Shown here piece by piece: positions 16,383 to 25,330 of a stretch of DNA of 60,101 bases. A program made the position numbers and the translations under genes. The stretch covers positions 1 to 60,101 of the forward strand of contig CBFHKY010000020.1 in the NCBI GenBank assembly GCA_965656525.1. The letters run 5' to 3'. The notes beneath the pieces were generated by a model. It had not been told where the DNA came from. It was given only the letters and a program-made list of their open reading frames with translations, and searched no databases. The stretch is from Pseudomaricurvus sp965656525. GTDB lineage: Bacteria > Pseudomonadota > Gammaproteobacteria > Pseudomonadales > Cellvibrionaceae. Each line of letters opens with the position of its first letter. Position 1 is the first letter of the stretch.

Positions 16383-17777
16383 ATGACAAAATCAACCAAA
16401 CCGCTGGCTTCTCTGGTCAATCCTTTTGATACAACCAAAGAAGTGGAATTCAGTGTTCCAGGTCAGGCTTCATACGTGCCTGGTCTGTATGAAGAAAATC
16501 TGAAACAAGGCTATGAACTGTTACAGCGCCCTCGCAAAGCAGCCGGTGTTCCAGCCATAGAACGTCAGCATGCCAAGCAGCGCATGACCATTTGGGAGCG
16601 CCTTGCCTTCCTGACGGACGAAGATCCACAGGTTCTGTTCCAAAACTGGGGTAAAAACCTCGACGGTGCGTCTATCGTAACCGCCATCGTCAAAATCAAC
16701 GGCCGCGATGTGGCCGTATACGGTCACGACTTTACTGTGCGCGCTGGCTCCATGGATGCCACTAACGGTAAAAAACTGGCCCGCCTGTTCGAGTTGTGCG
16801 GCAAACGCCGCATTCCTTTGGTTGGCATGAACGATTCCGCAGGTGCTTTCGTCCCCGCAGGTGTGGGTGGTTTGGACGGCTACGCCGAAGCCTTTACCGC
16901 ACTGCGTAAAATCAGCGGTGTTGTCCCTTCTATTATGTGCATGTTTGGGTTTAATGCCGGTGGTGGTTCTTACTTACCACGTCAGGGTTCTTTCCTAATC
17001 CAACCTAACGAGACCTTTTTTGGCCTGACCGGCCCCGGTGTTGTGAAATCTGTACTGGGTGAAGATGTCACTCCAGACGAGCTGGGTGGACCCGGAGTTC
17101 ACAGTCAATCTGGTGTAACCGATTTTGTGGTTCCCGATGAAGTGGCCGCACTGCGCAAAGTGAAAGCACTGCTGAACTACATCCCTGACAATAATTCTGT
17201 ATTGGCGCCCTTCCAACCGACGTCTGATCCGATTGACCGCAAAACGTGGGACATCGACATTCTGTTGAAGAAAGCCTTNNNNNNNNNNNNNNNNNNNNNN
17301 NNNNNNNNNNNNNNNNNNNNNNNNNNNNNNNNNNNNNNNNNNNNNNNNNNNNNNNNNNNNNNNNNNNNNNNNNNNNNCAACGCTTTTGGTGGTGCTTACG
17401 CGTCTTACAACAACTACCCTACCGGTGCTGACTTTGTCTGCGCTTTGCCTTCTACCCGCGCAGCGGTTATGGGCCCAGCTGGTGTCGAATTCGTTTATAA
17501 AAACGAAGTAAGAGCCATTCGCGCCGAAGTGAAAAACCGCATCGCCGCTGGTGAAGCCGAAGCCGAAGTACTGGCTTGGCAAGCAGCTCAAGACAAAGCT
17601 CTGAAAGACCGTTATGAAGCGGAATTGATGAACCCTAACGAAGCCCTGAGTCTGGGCTCTATTTCTCAAATTGTTATGCCTTCTGAATTGCGTGAAGTGC
17701 TGTGTAAACAAATGGCCTTCCATTTGGGTCACTACACACCTGAACCATTTGCCGGCCCGCAGCGCGAATTCCATTAA
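16383..17777 (+). CDS. Acyl-CoA carboxylase, carboxyltransferase (beta) subunit; likely propionyl-CoA carboxylase
   Basis: The subunit transfers carboxyl from carboxybiotin to an acyl-CoA, presumably propionyl-CoA given the downstream epimerase and mutase. The crotonase-fold signatures are visible: ERLAFLTDEDPQVLF, MNDSAGAFVPAGVGGLDGYAE, IMCMFGFNAGGGSYLPRQGSF and TGPGVVKSVLGEDVTPDELGG in the N-half, and NAFGGAYASY and RAAVMGPAGVEFVY in the C-half. The N-run at 17279-17377 removes the middle. From human PCCB I expect about 115 residues there rather than 33, so the real protein is likely nearer 545 residues. Several normally invariant blocks are altered (for example SAGAFVPAG where relatives have GAR-type motifs), so it belongs to a divergent branch matching its unusual partner. 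Confidence 0.85.
   Translation: MTKSTKPLASLVNPFDTTKEVEFSVPGQASYVPGLYEENLKQGYELLQRPRKAAGVPAIERQHAKQRMTIWERLAFLTDEDPQVLFQNWGKNLDGASIVTAIVKINGRDVAVYGHDFTVRAGSMDATNGKKLARLFELCGKRRIPLVGMNDSAGAFVPAGVGGLDGYAEAFTALRKISGVVPSIMCMFGFNAGGGSYLPRQGSFLIQPNETFFGLTGPGVVKSVLGEDVTPDELGGPGVHSQSGVTDFVVPDEVAALRKVKALLNYIPDNNSVLAPFQPTSDPIDRKTWDIDILLKKAXXXXXXXXXXXXXXXXXXXXXXXXXXXXXXXXXXNAFGGAYASYNNYPTGADFVCALPSTRAAVMGPAGVEFVYKNEVRAIRAEVKNRIAAGEAEAEVLAWQAAQDKALKDRYEAELMNPNEALSLGSISQIVMPSELREVLCKQMAFHLGHYTPEPFAGPQREFH
17279..17377. other. Run of 99 undetermined bases inside the carboxyltransferase gene
   Basis: The unknown sequence replaces the region between LLKKA and NAFGGAY. The family normally has about 115 residues there, so roughly 245 more bases are probably missing than the N-run suggests. 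Downstream coordinates would shift if the gap were closed. Confidence 0.85.
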
Positions 17778-17851
17778 GGACCGCGCCGTACACGAGTAAA
17801 TGCGTAACTGAAACAGGCAACGAGACCAACAAATTTAAAGAGGCTAGAGCC

Positions 17852-20710
17852 GTGAAGCACAGCAACACTAACTATCTGAACAACCCCCTGATCCACAAGG
17901 ATCGCCGTTTGGCCAACGCCGACAGCGAGTGGGTACGTAGCTTTGATTGCACAGGCATGCGTCCGCTGATTATCTGTCGCGGCCCCATTCGTAAAGAAGC
18001 TATCGATGTTTTCGAAGAAATGGGCATCGAGCACTACGGTATTTTATTGTCTGAGAAAGACAGTATCACCTATCAAAATGCGCTGGCTCCTGAACTACGT
18101 AAGCTGACAAACCCTTCTCATATTCACCGTGTACCCGACTATACCGGTGCCGATAAAGAAGAGCGTGCGCAGCGTATCAAGCAAATCATTAATATCGCCA
18201 AAAGTAATGATTACAACTCCATCTTCGCAGGCTACGGCTTTATGTCGGAAGACGCGGAAATGGTGGAAGCCATGGAAAACGCTGGCCTGAACTTTATAGG
18301 CCCTTGCTCTTTCACGCAGAAATCTGCAGGCATGAAAGACCAAGCTAAACGTACCGCATTGGAAACAGGCGTATCGGTAACCCCGGGTGTCAACAACGCC
18401 ACCAGCTTGGCTCTTTTTGCCAAACACGGTAAAGACGGCTTAGCGAAATGCGCAGCCGACAACAATCTAACCGTTGATTTTTCGGCCTGCAAAGACGAAG
18501 AAGAACAGGCATTGGCACTTTTGGCCGCGTCTTACGATGCAGGCATCGATATCATCAACGCTGCCGATATCGGCCTAGCGCTGCAAGTTGAAGCCAAACG
18601 CATGTTGGCTGAAAAACCCAACAATCGCTTCCGCCTAAAAGCCATTGCCGGTGGTGGTGGTAAAGGTCAGCGTATTTTACAAGCCGCCAACTCTTACGAA
18701 GGTGCCACCTTAGAAGAAAAGGTTGAGAAAGCCGCCGCCAATGTGCCTTCACTGGTACTTGAGTGTTTAATCGAGCTGAAAACTAACGGTGTAGGCGACA
18801 ACAAAAACGTTCTGATCGAAATGAACATCGACACCACTCGCCACCAAGAAATTCAAGTTGTGGGTAATGGCGAATGGTGCATGACCATGGGTGGCCGTGA
18901 CTGCTCGCTGCAGATGCACGAACAAAAACTGTTGGAAGTTTCTGTAACTGAAGAAGAGTTGAAAGATGCCATCGCAGTTGCAGAAGCTGCAGGCAAAACG
19001 GCCGAAGCCGAACAACTGAAAAAAGACTTAGTGATCCTAGAAAAAATGGAACACGAAGGTGCTGTATTTGGTGAAGCCGTAAAACTCGATTCTGTTGGTA
19101 CCTTTGAGTGTATCGTCGACGGCGAATCCCACTACTTTATGGAAATGAACACCCGTATTCAGGTGGAACACCGCGTAACTGAGCTGTGTTACAAGCTGAA
19201 GTTCATCAACCCAGACAACCGTGAAGATTACTTTATTGCCGAATCACTGGTTGAGGTGATGGTATTGATTGCCGCTCACGGCACCAAACTGCCAAAGCCT
19301 GAGCGCATTCTGCGCAGCAAAGCGTCGGTAGAAGCGCGTATGAACGCCACCAACCAAGCTCTGCAACCCAACGCCGGCGGCGTGATCGAAAACTGGTCAA
19401 ACACCATTGAAGGCGAAATTCGTGACGACCAAGGTATCAGCCTGCACAACCCTGATACCGATGTTTTCATGAAGTACCACCTTGCCGGTGCTTACGATTC
19501 AAACATCGCCCTACTACTAACCGTCGGTGATGATCGCACCAGCACTTACGATGCTATGGCTGAAGTGCTACGTGTGACTGAGTTGCGCGGCAAAGATTTA
19601 GCCACCAACCTAGAGTTTCACTATGGTCTGGTAAACTGGTTCTTGGGCAACAACATCAACGCTCGTCCAACTACCCGTTTTATTGTGCCTTACCTGACCG
19701 CTGTTGGCTTACTGAAACAAGAAGCCAACAACTTGGATGTAGGCTACGCCTATCAACAAGTTTGCGCCAAGCTGCTAGCAACTTGTGACGCCGACGATGA
19801 AAAAACTGCTTTGAAAGCTGTATTGGATCGCAAACAGCTGCTGCTGACACGCCCAATGAGCAAATTACTGGCTGAGCCACATTTGCTAGCGGGTTGGTTA
19901 AGTGTTAATCAACCTGCGTACTGTATGGAAGGTGGCAAACTGACTTGGCATCAAAACCCTGTACGCATTCTGGCAGAGACTTATCACTTCCTTAATATGG
20001 ACTTCTGCGACAGCAAAGCCGCTGCTGAAATGATCTGGGATCACGATAACAACATCCTTCAGCAAGCCCTGTCGTTCTACGATGCCATCGAAGAAAAACT
20101 GGGCACCAGCAACTACGATGAGCTGGTTTCTCTGCTCGCCGGTGCGGCACCAGCAGGTATGGATACAGCCCAATGGGCTGCCGTACAGGCAGCACATACT
20201 GGCTACCAAGCAGGCAGTGAAATTCTAGGCCTGTTACCGTACATTGGTTTCCGCACCAGCTTCTTTGAGCTGAGCGTGAACGAAGATCTGAGTATACATA
20301 TTCCAGATCGTTTAACCGATGAAGCGCTTCAGAAGACCATGGCTAAGGTTTTGGTACCACCACCGGTTGCTAAGTCTGATGAGATTTTGGCCCCAACTGG
20401 CGGCATGTACTACTCTTGCGAAGCCCCTGGTATGCCGGCCTTCGTTGAAGAAGGCAGTCACTTTAATGCTGGCGAGCCGCTGTACATCATCGAAGTTATG
20501 AAGATGTTCAACAAAGTCATTGCCCCCTTCTCTGGCACCATTGAAAAAGTGCTTGTAGACATGGATGGCAGTATCATCAAGAAGGGTCAGCCTATCTTCA
20601 AAATCACCCCTGATGAAGTGGTTGTGGTTGAGAGCGATGAAGAAATTCAGGCTCGCCGTAGAGCCGAGACAAATGTTTTCTTGTCTCAGCTAACTTTGAT
20701 CAACGCGTAA
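17852..20710 (+). CDS. Divergent biotin carboxylase/biotin carrier fusion (acyl-CoA carboxylase alpha subunit), 952 residues
   Basis: This subunit carboxylates its own biotin with ATP and bicarbonate for the carboxyltransferase encoded 74 bases upstream. Recognisable parts: a biotin-carboxylase N-domain (FAGYGFMSEDAEMVEA, GLNFIGPC), the ATP-grasp glycine loop IAGGGGKGQR from residue 264, TRHQEIQVV and GGRDCSLQMHEQKLLE, the catalytic EMNTRIQVEH from residue 431, and a C-terminal biotinyl domain with Lys884 in EVMKMFN. Typical alpha subunits have 660-700 residues. Here about 55 extra residues sit before the glycine loop (near 195-262), about 20 between QKLLE and GTFEC, and a long segment of about 250 residues (roughly 570-820) lies before the biotinyl domain. 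The start is GTG at 17852 with AGAGG upstream. The propionyl-CoA role is inferred from neighbours. Confidence 0.85.
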   Translation: MKHSNTNYLNNPLIHKDRRLANADSEWVRSFDCTGMRPLIICRGPIRKEAIDVFEEMGIEHYGILLSEKDSITYQNALAPELRKLTNPSHIHRVPDYTGADKEERAQRIKQIINIAKSNDYNSIFAGYGFMSEDAEMVEAMENAGLNFIGPCSFTQKSAGMKDQAKRTALETGVSVTPGVNNATSLALFAKHGKDGLAKCAADNNLTVDFSACKDEEEQALALLAASYDAGIDIINAADIGLALQVEAKRMLAEKPNNRFRLKAIAGGGGKGQRILQAANSYEGATLEEKVEKAAANVPSLVLECLIELKTNGVGDNKNVLIEMNIDTTRHQEIQVVGNGEWCMTMGGRDCSLQMHEQKLLEVSVTEEELKDAIAVAEAAGKTAEAEQLKKDLVILEKMEHEGAVFGEAVKLDSVGTFECIVDGESHYFMEMNTRIQVEHRVTELCYKLKFINPDNREDYFIAESLVEVMVLIAAHGTKLPKPERILRSKASVEARMNATNQALQPNAGGVIENWSNTIEGEIRDDQGISLHNPDTDVFMKYHLAGAYDSNIALLLTVGDDRTSTYDAMAEVLRVTELRGKDLATNLEFHYGLVNWFLGNNINARPTTRFIVPYLTAVGLLKQEANNLDVGYAYQQVCAKLLATCDADDEKTALKAVLDRKQLLLTRPMSKLLAEPHLLAGWLSVNQPAYCMEGGKLTWHQNPVRILAETYHFLNMDFCDSKAAAEMIWDHDNNILQQALSFYDAIEEKLGTSNYDELVSLLAGAAPAGMDTAQWAAVQAAHTGYQAGSEILGLLPYIGFRTSFFELSVNEDLSIHIPDRLTDEALQKTMAKVLVPPPVAKSDEILAPTGGMYYSCEAPGMPAFVEEGSHFNAGEPLYIIEVMKMFNKVIAPFSGTIEKVLVDMDGSIIKKGQPIFKITPDEVVVVESDEEIQARRRAETNVFLSQLTLINA

Positions 20711-20723
20711 GAGGAGTCGATCG

Positions 20724-21137
20724 ATGATTGTTGCACTGGATCACATCGCCATCGCTGTACCCGATCTAGAAAAGGCCATTAAGCGTTTTCTAGAGGACTT
20801 TGGTCTTAAGTATGAAGGCACGCAAGACGTGCCCGCGGCAAAAACCAGCACAGCGTTTTTCCCGCTGCCAGAGACCAGCATTGAGCTGGTTCACCCTCTT
20901 AACGGCGAAGGCCCCATTGCGGGTTATTTAGAAAAAAAAGGGGGTGGCTTACACCATCTTTGCTTCCGTTCTGATGACATCGATGCGGATGTCGCACGGC
21001 TAAAAGAAAAAGGGTATAAGTTTCTATCAGAGGAACCTTCTATCGGTGCTCATGATTGTAAAGTGATCTTTATTCACCCGAAATCATGTGATGGTGTGTT
21101 GATCGAACTCAATCAACCGCAAGGCGACCACCACTAA
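20724..21137 (+). CDS. mce: Methylmalonyl-CoA epimerase
   Basis: The enzyme interconverts (S)- and (R)-methylmalonyl-CoA, linking the carboxylase product to the mutase substrate. It is a 137-residue vicinal-oxygen-chelate protein with metal ligands His7 (LDHIAIAVPD), His78 (GGGLHHLCFR) and Glu128 (VLIELNQP). The block EGTQDVPAAKTSTAFFPL is typical of the family. It starts 13 bases after the biotin carboxylase gene with a strong GAGGAG ribosome site, so these genes form one operon, closed by a terminator at 21191-21227. Confidence 0.95.
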   Translation: MIVALDHIAIAVPDLEKAIKRFLEDFGLKYEGTQDVPAAKTSTAFFPLPETSIELVHPLNGEGPIAGYLEKKGGGLHHLCFRSDDIDADVARLKEKGYKFLSEEPSIGAHDCKVIFIHPKSCDGVLIELNQPQGDHH

Positions 21138-21190
21138 CACTAAGTTATGGTTCCACCTTGGTTTAAGTGCACTGATGTGGAACCGCACAA

Positions 21191-21227
21191 CCCCAAGATC
21201 TCTGCGATCGAGATTGGGAATTTTTTT
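21191..21227 (+). terminator. Rho-independent terminator of the carboxylase-epimerase operon
   Basis: An imperfect stem of CCCAA(GA)TCTC with GAGATTGGG (a two-base bulge), loop TGCGATC, is followed by AA and seven T. It lies 54 bases after the mce stop and separates this operon from the mutase gene. The T-run runs directly into the large palindrome at 21226. Confidence 0.75.
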
Positions 21228-21261
21228 GATAGATCGTTTAAGATCTTAAACGATCTATCAA
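21226..21261. repeat. Perfect 36-bp palindrome upstream of the mutase gene
   Basis: The left half-site is TTGATAGATCGTTTAAGA (21226-21243) and the right half, at 21244-21261, is its exact reverse complement with no spacer. It is AT-rich and centred 85 bases before the mutase ATG. Possible roles are an operator for a dimeric or tetrameric regulator, a cruciform, or an RNA hairpin in the mutase leader. No second copy is seen in this window. Confidence 0.9.
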
Positions 21262-21328
21262 CTGACTCATGATGCGTTTTGTCGCCCAATAGGCAGACAA
21301 AGCCTGACCTGACACGAGAGTAATCTTT

Positions 21329-23473
21329 ATGTCCGATGATAAGAAACCTACTTTAGAAGAATGGGAAGCCTTAGCCACCAAACAGCTGAAAGGTAAATCC
21401 CCTGCCGACTTAACGTGGAATACTCCTGAAGGTATCGACATCAAGCCGCTATACACCGCCGCTGATCTTGAGGGCCTGGAGCACACAGACACCTTCCCAG
21501 GTATGGCTCCCTACGTACGCGGCCCCATGGCCACCATGTACGCTGGTCGCCCTTGGACCATTCGTCAGTATGCGGGCTTTTCGACGGCTGAAGAATCTAA
21601 CGCCTTCTACCGTAAAAACTTGAAAGCTGGTGCGCAAGGTGTCTCCGTTGCCTTTGACTTGGCGACTCACCGTGGTTACGACTCTGACCACCCAAGAGTA
21701 TCGGGTGATGTAGGTAAAGCCGGTGTCGCTATCGATTCCGTCGAAGATATGAAAGTGTTATTCGATGAGATTCCTCTAGACCAAGTGTCAGTTTCTATGA
21801 CCATGAACGGTGCTGTATTACCGATTCTGGCCAACTACATCGTTGCCGCTGAAGAGCAAGGGGTAACTCAGGACAAACTCGCAGGCACCATTCAGAACGA
21901 CATTCTGAAAGAGTTTATGGTCCGTAACACCTACATCTACCCCCCACAACCTTCCATGAAGATTATCGGCGATATCATTGGTTATACCTCTGAGCACATG
22001 CCGCGCTTCAACTCCATTTCCATCTCTGGCTACCACATTCAGGAAGCCGGTGCCGATGCAGCTTTGGAGCTGGCCTACACCCTGTCTGATGGTCGCGAGT
22101 ATGTCAGAACCGCTCTGGCTGCTGGTCTGGATGTGGATAAGTTTGCGCCTCGTCTGTCCTTTTTCTGGGGCATCTCCATGAACTTTTACATGGAAATCGC
22201 CAAACTGCGTGCTGGTCGCCTGTTGTGGAACCGGATCATGGCGGAGTTCAACCCCCAGAATCCAAAATCTTCCATGCTGCGTACCCACTCACAGACCTCG
22301 GGCTGGTCATTGACCGAGCAAGACCCATACAACAACGTGATCCGTACCACCATTGAAGCAATGGCAGCGGTATTCGGTGGCACTCAGTCATTGCACACCA
22401 ATGCTTTGGATGAAGCGGTTGCCTTGCCCACTGAGTTCTCAGCTCGTATCGCACGAAATACCCAAATCGTCATCCAGGAAGAAACCGGCATTACGGCCGT
22501 AGCCGATCCTTGGGGCGGCTCCTACATGATGGAGAAGCTCACACAAGATATCGCCGATAAAGCTTGGGAGCTGATCGAAGAAATCGAAGAAAACGGCGGC
22601 ATGGCCAAAGCCATCGAAGCTGGTTTGCCAAAACTGCGCATTGAAGAATCCGCGGCGAAAAAACAAGCCCGTATTGACCGCGGTGAAGATGTGATTGTTG
22701 GTGTAAACAAACACGTACTGGAGAAAGAAGACGATCTGGATATCCTGAACGTCGATAACGTCCGTGTACGCGACTCTCAAATCGCTGGTCTGAAAAGACT
22801 TCGTGCCAAACGTGACAACGATGCAGTAAAAGCAGCACTTTCCGCCATTACTGAAGCCGCTAGAACAGGCCAAGGCAACCTACTCGACCTGTCTGTTAAA
22901 GCCGCTCGCGTACGCGCTACTGTTGGTGAAATCTCTGATGCTATGGAAGAGATTTTCGATCGCTACAACGCCCAGGCTCGTACCATTTCTGGAGTATACG
23001 GCGCATCTTATGAAGACGATGCCGATTGGCAAGCCATCAAGTCAGACATCGAAGCGTTCCAAAACGAGAACGGTCGCCGTCCGCGTATGCTGGTGTGTAA
23101 AATGGGCCAAGATGGACACGACCGTGGTGCTAAAGTGATCGCCACTGCGTTTGCCGATGTAGGCTTCGACATTGACTTGTCACCGATGTTTTCAACCCCC
23201 GAAGAAGTCGCTAAACAAGCGGTTGAAAACGACGTGCATGTAGTCGGCGTATCCTCTCAGGCGGCCGGCCACAAGACACTCGTGCCAGAACTGATCGCAG
23301 AACTGAAGAAACAAGGCGCGGATGACATCATCGTTGTGACCGGAGGCGTGATTCCAAAACAGGATTACGACTACCTCTACGAAGCCGGGGTGAAAGGCAT
23401 TTTTGGTCCTGGCACCAAAATCCCTATTTCAGCGCGTAAAGTACTGGATGAAGTGCGTAAAGCCAGCCGTTAA
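21329..23473 (+). CDS. scpA: Methylmalonyl-CoA mutase
   Basis: An adenosylcobalamin-dependent isomerase converting (R)-methylmalonyl-CoA to succinyl-CoA. The N-terminal barrel carries TMYAGRPWTIRQYAGFSTAEESN and the substrate-binding segments VSMTMNGAVLPILANY and RTHSQTSGWSLTEQDPYNN. The C-terminal cobalamin-binding domain has the lower-ligand His597 in KMGQDGHDRGAKVIA (the DxHxxG motif) and the TGGVIP loop. At 714 residues it is a complete single-chain, homodimer-type mutase, the same size as E. coli ScpA. It is followed by a terminator and then meaB. It connects propionyl-CoA (odd-chain fatty acids, Val/Ile/Met) to the TCA cycle. I saw no recognisable cobalamin riboswitch in its 191-base leader. 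Confidence 0.97.
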   Translation: MSDDKKPTLEEWEALATKQLKGKSPADLTWNTPEGIDIKPLYTAADLEGLEHTDTFPGMAPYVRGPMATMYAGRPWTIRQYAGFSTAEESNAFYRKNLKAGAQGVSVAFDLATHRGYDSDHPRVSGDVGKAGVAIDSVEDMKVLFDEIPLDQVSVSMTMNGAVLPILANYIVAAEEQGVTQDKLAGTIQNDILKEFMVRNTYIYPPQPSMKIIGDIIGYTSEHMPRFNSISISGYHIQEAGADAALELAYTLSDGREYVRTALAAGLDVDKFAPRLSFFWGISMNFYMEIAKLRAGRLLWNRIMAEFNPQNPKSSMLRTHSQTSGWSLTEQDPYNNVIRTTIEAMAAVFGGTQSLHTNALDEAVALPTEFSARIARNTQIVIQEETGITAVADPWGGSYMMEKLTQDIADKAWELIEEIEENGGMAKAIEAGLPKLRIEESAAKKQARIDRGEDVIVGVNKHVLEKEDDLDILNVDNVRVRDSQIAGLKRLRAKRDNDAVKAALSAITEAARTGQGNLLDLSVKAARVRATVGEISDAMEEIFDRYNAQARTISGVYGASYEDDADWQAIKSDIEAFQNENGRRPRMLVCKMGQDGHDRGAKVIATAFADVGFDIDLSPMFSTPEEVAKQAVENDVHVVGVSSQAAGHKTLVPELIAELKKQGADDIIVVTGGVIPKQDYDYLYEAGVKGIFGPGTKIPISARKVLDEVRKASR

Positions 23474-23541
23474 CACTGCTTTTCCATTTCGCACTGGAAC
23501 ATGGCACGGCCCTCTTCTGAAAGGCCGTGCTTCAGGTCTTC

Positions 23542-23564
23542 ACCCCCGTCTGGGGGTTTTTTTT
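23542..23564 (+). terminator. Rho-independent terminator after methylmalonyl-CoA mutase
   Basis: The stem ACCCCC with GGGGGT (loop GTCT) is followed by eight T at 23557-23564. A second hairpin just upstream (GCACGGCC at 23504-23511 with GGCCGTGC at 23523-23530) may add stability. Both lie between the mutase stop and the meaB start, so meaB probably has its own promoter or depends on read-through. Confidence 0.85.
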
Positions 23565-23614
23565 AGGTTTCACGCTGACTCATGATCGAGTAAAGCACTT
23601 TTTGTCAGAAGCGT

Positions 23615-24625
23615 ATGTCGCAGAATTACTCCTCCGACAACCACATCAGAAAGGCTGAATGGTATATGGCACCCGTTGATTTAAATTTGCTGCGCCAGGG
23701 CAATCGTCGTGCATTGGCAAAAGCCATCACGATGGTAGAGAGCCGATTAGACAACCATCGTGCACAAGCGCAGGAAATACTGGAAGAAATCGTACCCGAC
23801 ACTGGTAACAGCATCCGAATAGGTATCAGTGGTATTCCTGGTGTGGGTAAATCCACGTTTATTGAAGCCTTTGGTCGATATTTAATTCAACAAGGTAAAA
23901 AAGTGGCCGTATTGGCGGTTGATCCATCATCGCCTGTACGCGGCGGTAGTATTCTTGGCGATAAAACTCGCATGGAGCTGCTCTCGCGTGAAGAAAATGC
24001 GTTCATTCGCCCGTCTCCATCCGAGGGCGCGCTTGGAGGCGTTGCGCAAAAAACTCGTGAGAGCATGCTTTTATGCGAAGCCGCAGGATACGATGTTATT
24101 CTTGTGGAAACGGTAGGCGTGGGCCAGTCTGAATATCAAGTAGCGGGTATGGTCGACTTTTTCCTTGTGCTGATGATTCCTAATGCCGGCGACGAACTGC
24201 AAGGTATCAAACGTGGCATTATGGAAATGGCAGACGCGCTGGTGATTAACAAAGCTGACGGTGAAAGCTTAAATTTGGCCAACCAAACACGTCAACACTA
24301 CCAGAATGCATTTCACTTAATTAAACATGGCAGCTTTTGGAGCCCCCGAGTCGAAACTTGTTCCTCCCTTAAAAACGAGCGTATCAATGATATTTGGGAA
24401 ATGATCACCGAATATCAAGCTTTAGCCATCGAACACAAAGCCTTTTATGAAAAACGCGCGCACCAAAATCATGAATGGATGTCCAAACTGATTCATGAAA
24501 TGCTGGAGATGCGTTTACGCAGTAACCCACGCGTCAAGCGACTCATGCCAGAGCTGCAACATGAAGTTATTACTAATCAAACTACCGCGTACAATGCAGC
24601 CAAACAGATTGTAGAGCTGCTTTGA
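23615..24625 (+). CDS. meaB: MeaB/ArgK-type GTPase, chaperone of methylmalonyl-CoA mutase
   Basis: A G3E-family P-loop GTPase of 336 residues that protects and reloads methylmalonyl-CoA mutase with adenosylcobalamin. The Walker A loop is at residues 73-81 (GIPGVGKST), the conserved ILGDKTRM and RPSPSEGALGGVAQKTRE segments follow, VETVGVGQSE is the switch/Walker B region, and NKAD provides guanine specificity. The C-terminal arm ends MPELQHEVITNQTTAYNAAKQIVELL. Placement right after the mutase gene fits the family. The start at ATG 23615 gives a short N-terminal extension (MSQNYSSDNH). Confidence 0.95.
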   Translation: MSQNYSSDNHIRKAEWYMAPVDLNLLRQGNRRALAKAITMVESRLDNHRAQAQEILEEIVPDTGNSIRIGISGIPGVGKSTFIEAFGRYLIQQGKKVAVLAVDPSSPVRGGSILGDKTRMELLSREENAFIRPSPSEGALGGVAQKTRESMLLCEAAGYDVILVETVGVGQSEYQVAGMVDFFLVLMIPNAGDELQGIKRGIMEMADALVINKADGESLNLANQTRQHYQNAFHLIKHGSFWSPRVETCSSLKNERINDIWEMITEYQALAIEHKAFYEKRAHQNHEWMSKLIHEMLEMRLRSNPRVKRLMPELQHEVITNQTTAYNAAKQIVELL

Positions 24626-24793
24626 GTCGACAGCGTCAGTCAACACCTTACTATTTGGCAAAGTTTGTCGATATCAAGAGCATGATGCCCCCCGAGGACA
24701 TCTATTTAACCGTTGTAGCGGGCGCTCTTCTACTAGAGTTGTCATGTTTTTGTCGGCATAATTGCCCCTCTCTAAATAGAGCTCAGTAGTTGG

Positions 24794-25330
24794 ATGCCTA
24801 GAAAGCTATTTAAACGTTGGTTGCCGAACCCTGCCGAATTTAGAAATCGTCCGGCACTCGCCTTTATGAGCAACCTACTACAGGATCCTTATCTATTTCA
24901 TCTGAATCGCCACTCGGTCTCTGGCGGATTCCTGATCGGCTTGTTCATCGCTTTTTTGCCCATACCTGGACAAATGCCCCTAGCGGCACTACTGGCGTTT
25001 TTATTTCGCGTGAATATGCCCTTGTCTGTGGCTTTGGTATGGATCTCCAACCCTCTCACTATGGCCCCCATTTTTTTTGCCACTTACGAACTGGGGCGTT
25101 GGATACTGGATTCGCCACCGGTAACCTTTTCTATTGAACTTTCTCTTCACTGGCTCACTAGCGAGTTCACCAAGTTTTGGAAGCCACTTCTAGTCGGCAG
25201 CTTAATAACAGCCATCGTTATGGGGGTTTTAGGCTACATTACCATTCAAATATTCTGGCGCTGGCATGTATTAAGAAGCTGGAACAGGCGTAAACTTCGT
25301 CGACTCACGCCCGAAAAAAGGAAAGGTTGA
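24794..25330 (+). CDS. DUF2062 membrane protein
   Basis: A 178-residue inner-membrane protein of the DUF2062 family, with the conserved stretch GGFLIGLFIAFLPIPGQMPLA near residues 44-64, a second hydrophobic segment (LLAFLFRVNMPLSVALVWISN), and a C-terminal membrane helix (LLVGSLITAIVMGVLGYITI) before a basic tail. In Pseudomonas a DUF2062 gene sits beside comEC; here it is displaced by about 11 kb and stands between meaB and the signalling operon. The function is not known. It has its own intergenic region on both sides. Confidence 0.88.
   Translation: MPRKLFKRWLPNPAEFRNRPALAFMSNLLQDPYLFHLNRHSVSGGFLIGLFIAFLPIPGQMPLAALLAFLFRVNMPLSVALVWISNPLTMAPIFFATYELGRWILDSPPVTFSIELSLHWLTSEFTKFWKPLLVGSLITAIVMGVLGYITIQIFWRWHVLRSWNRRKLRRLTPEKRKG

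Noticed and set aside
16383..20710. Pyruvate carboxylase or acetyl-CoA carboxylase instead of a propionyl-CoA carboxylase
   Set aside because: There is no pyruvate carboxyltransferase barrel, and the operon continues with methylmalonyl-CoA epimerase and then the mutase; propionyl-CoA is the better inference, though not proven.
21138..21328. Cobalamin riboswitch in the mutase leader
   Set aside because: I looked because the mutase uses cobalamin, but the 191 bases hold a terminator and a palindrome and no B12-box-like core that I could recognise.
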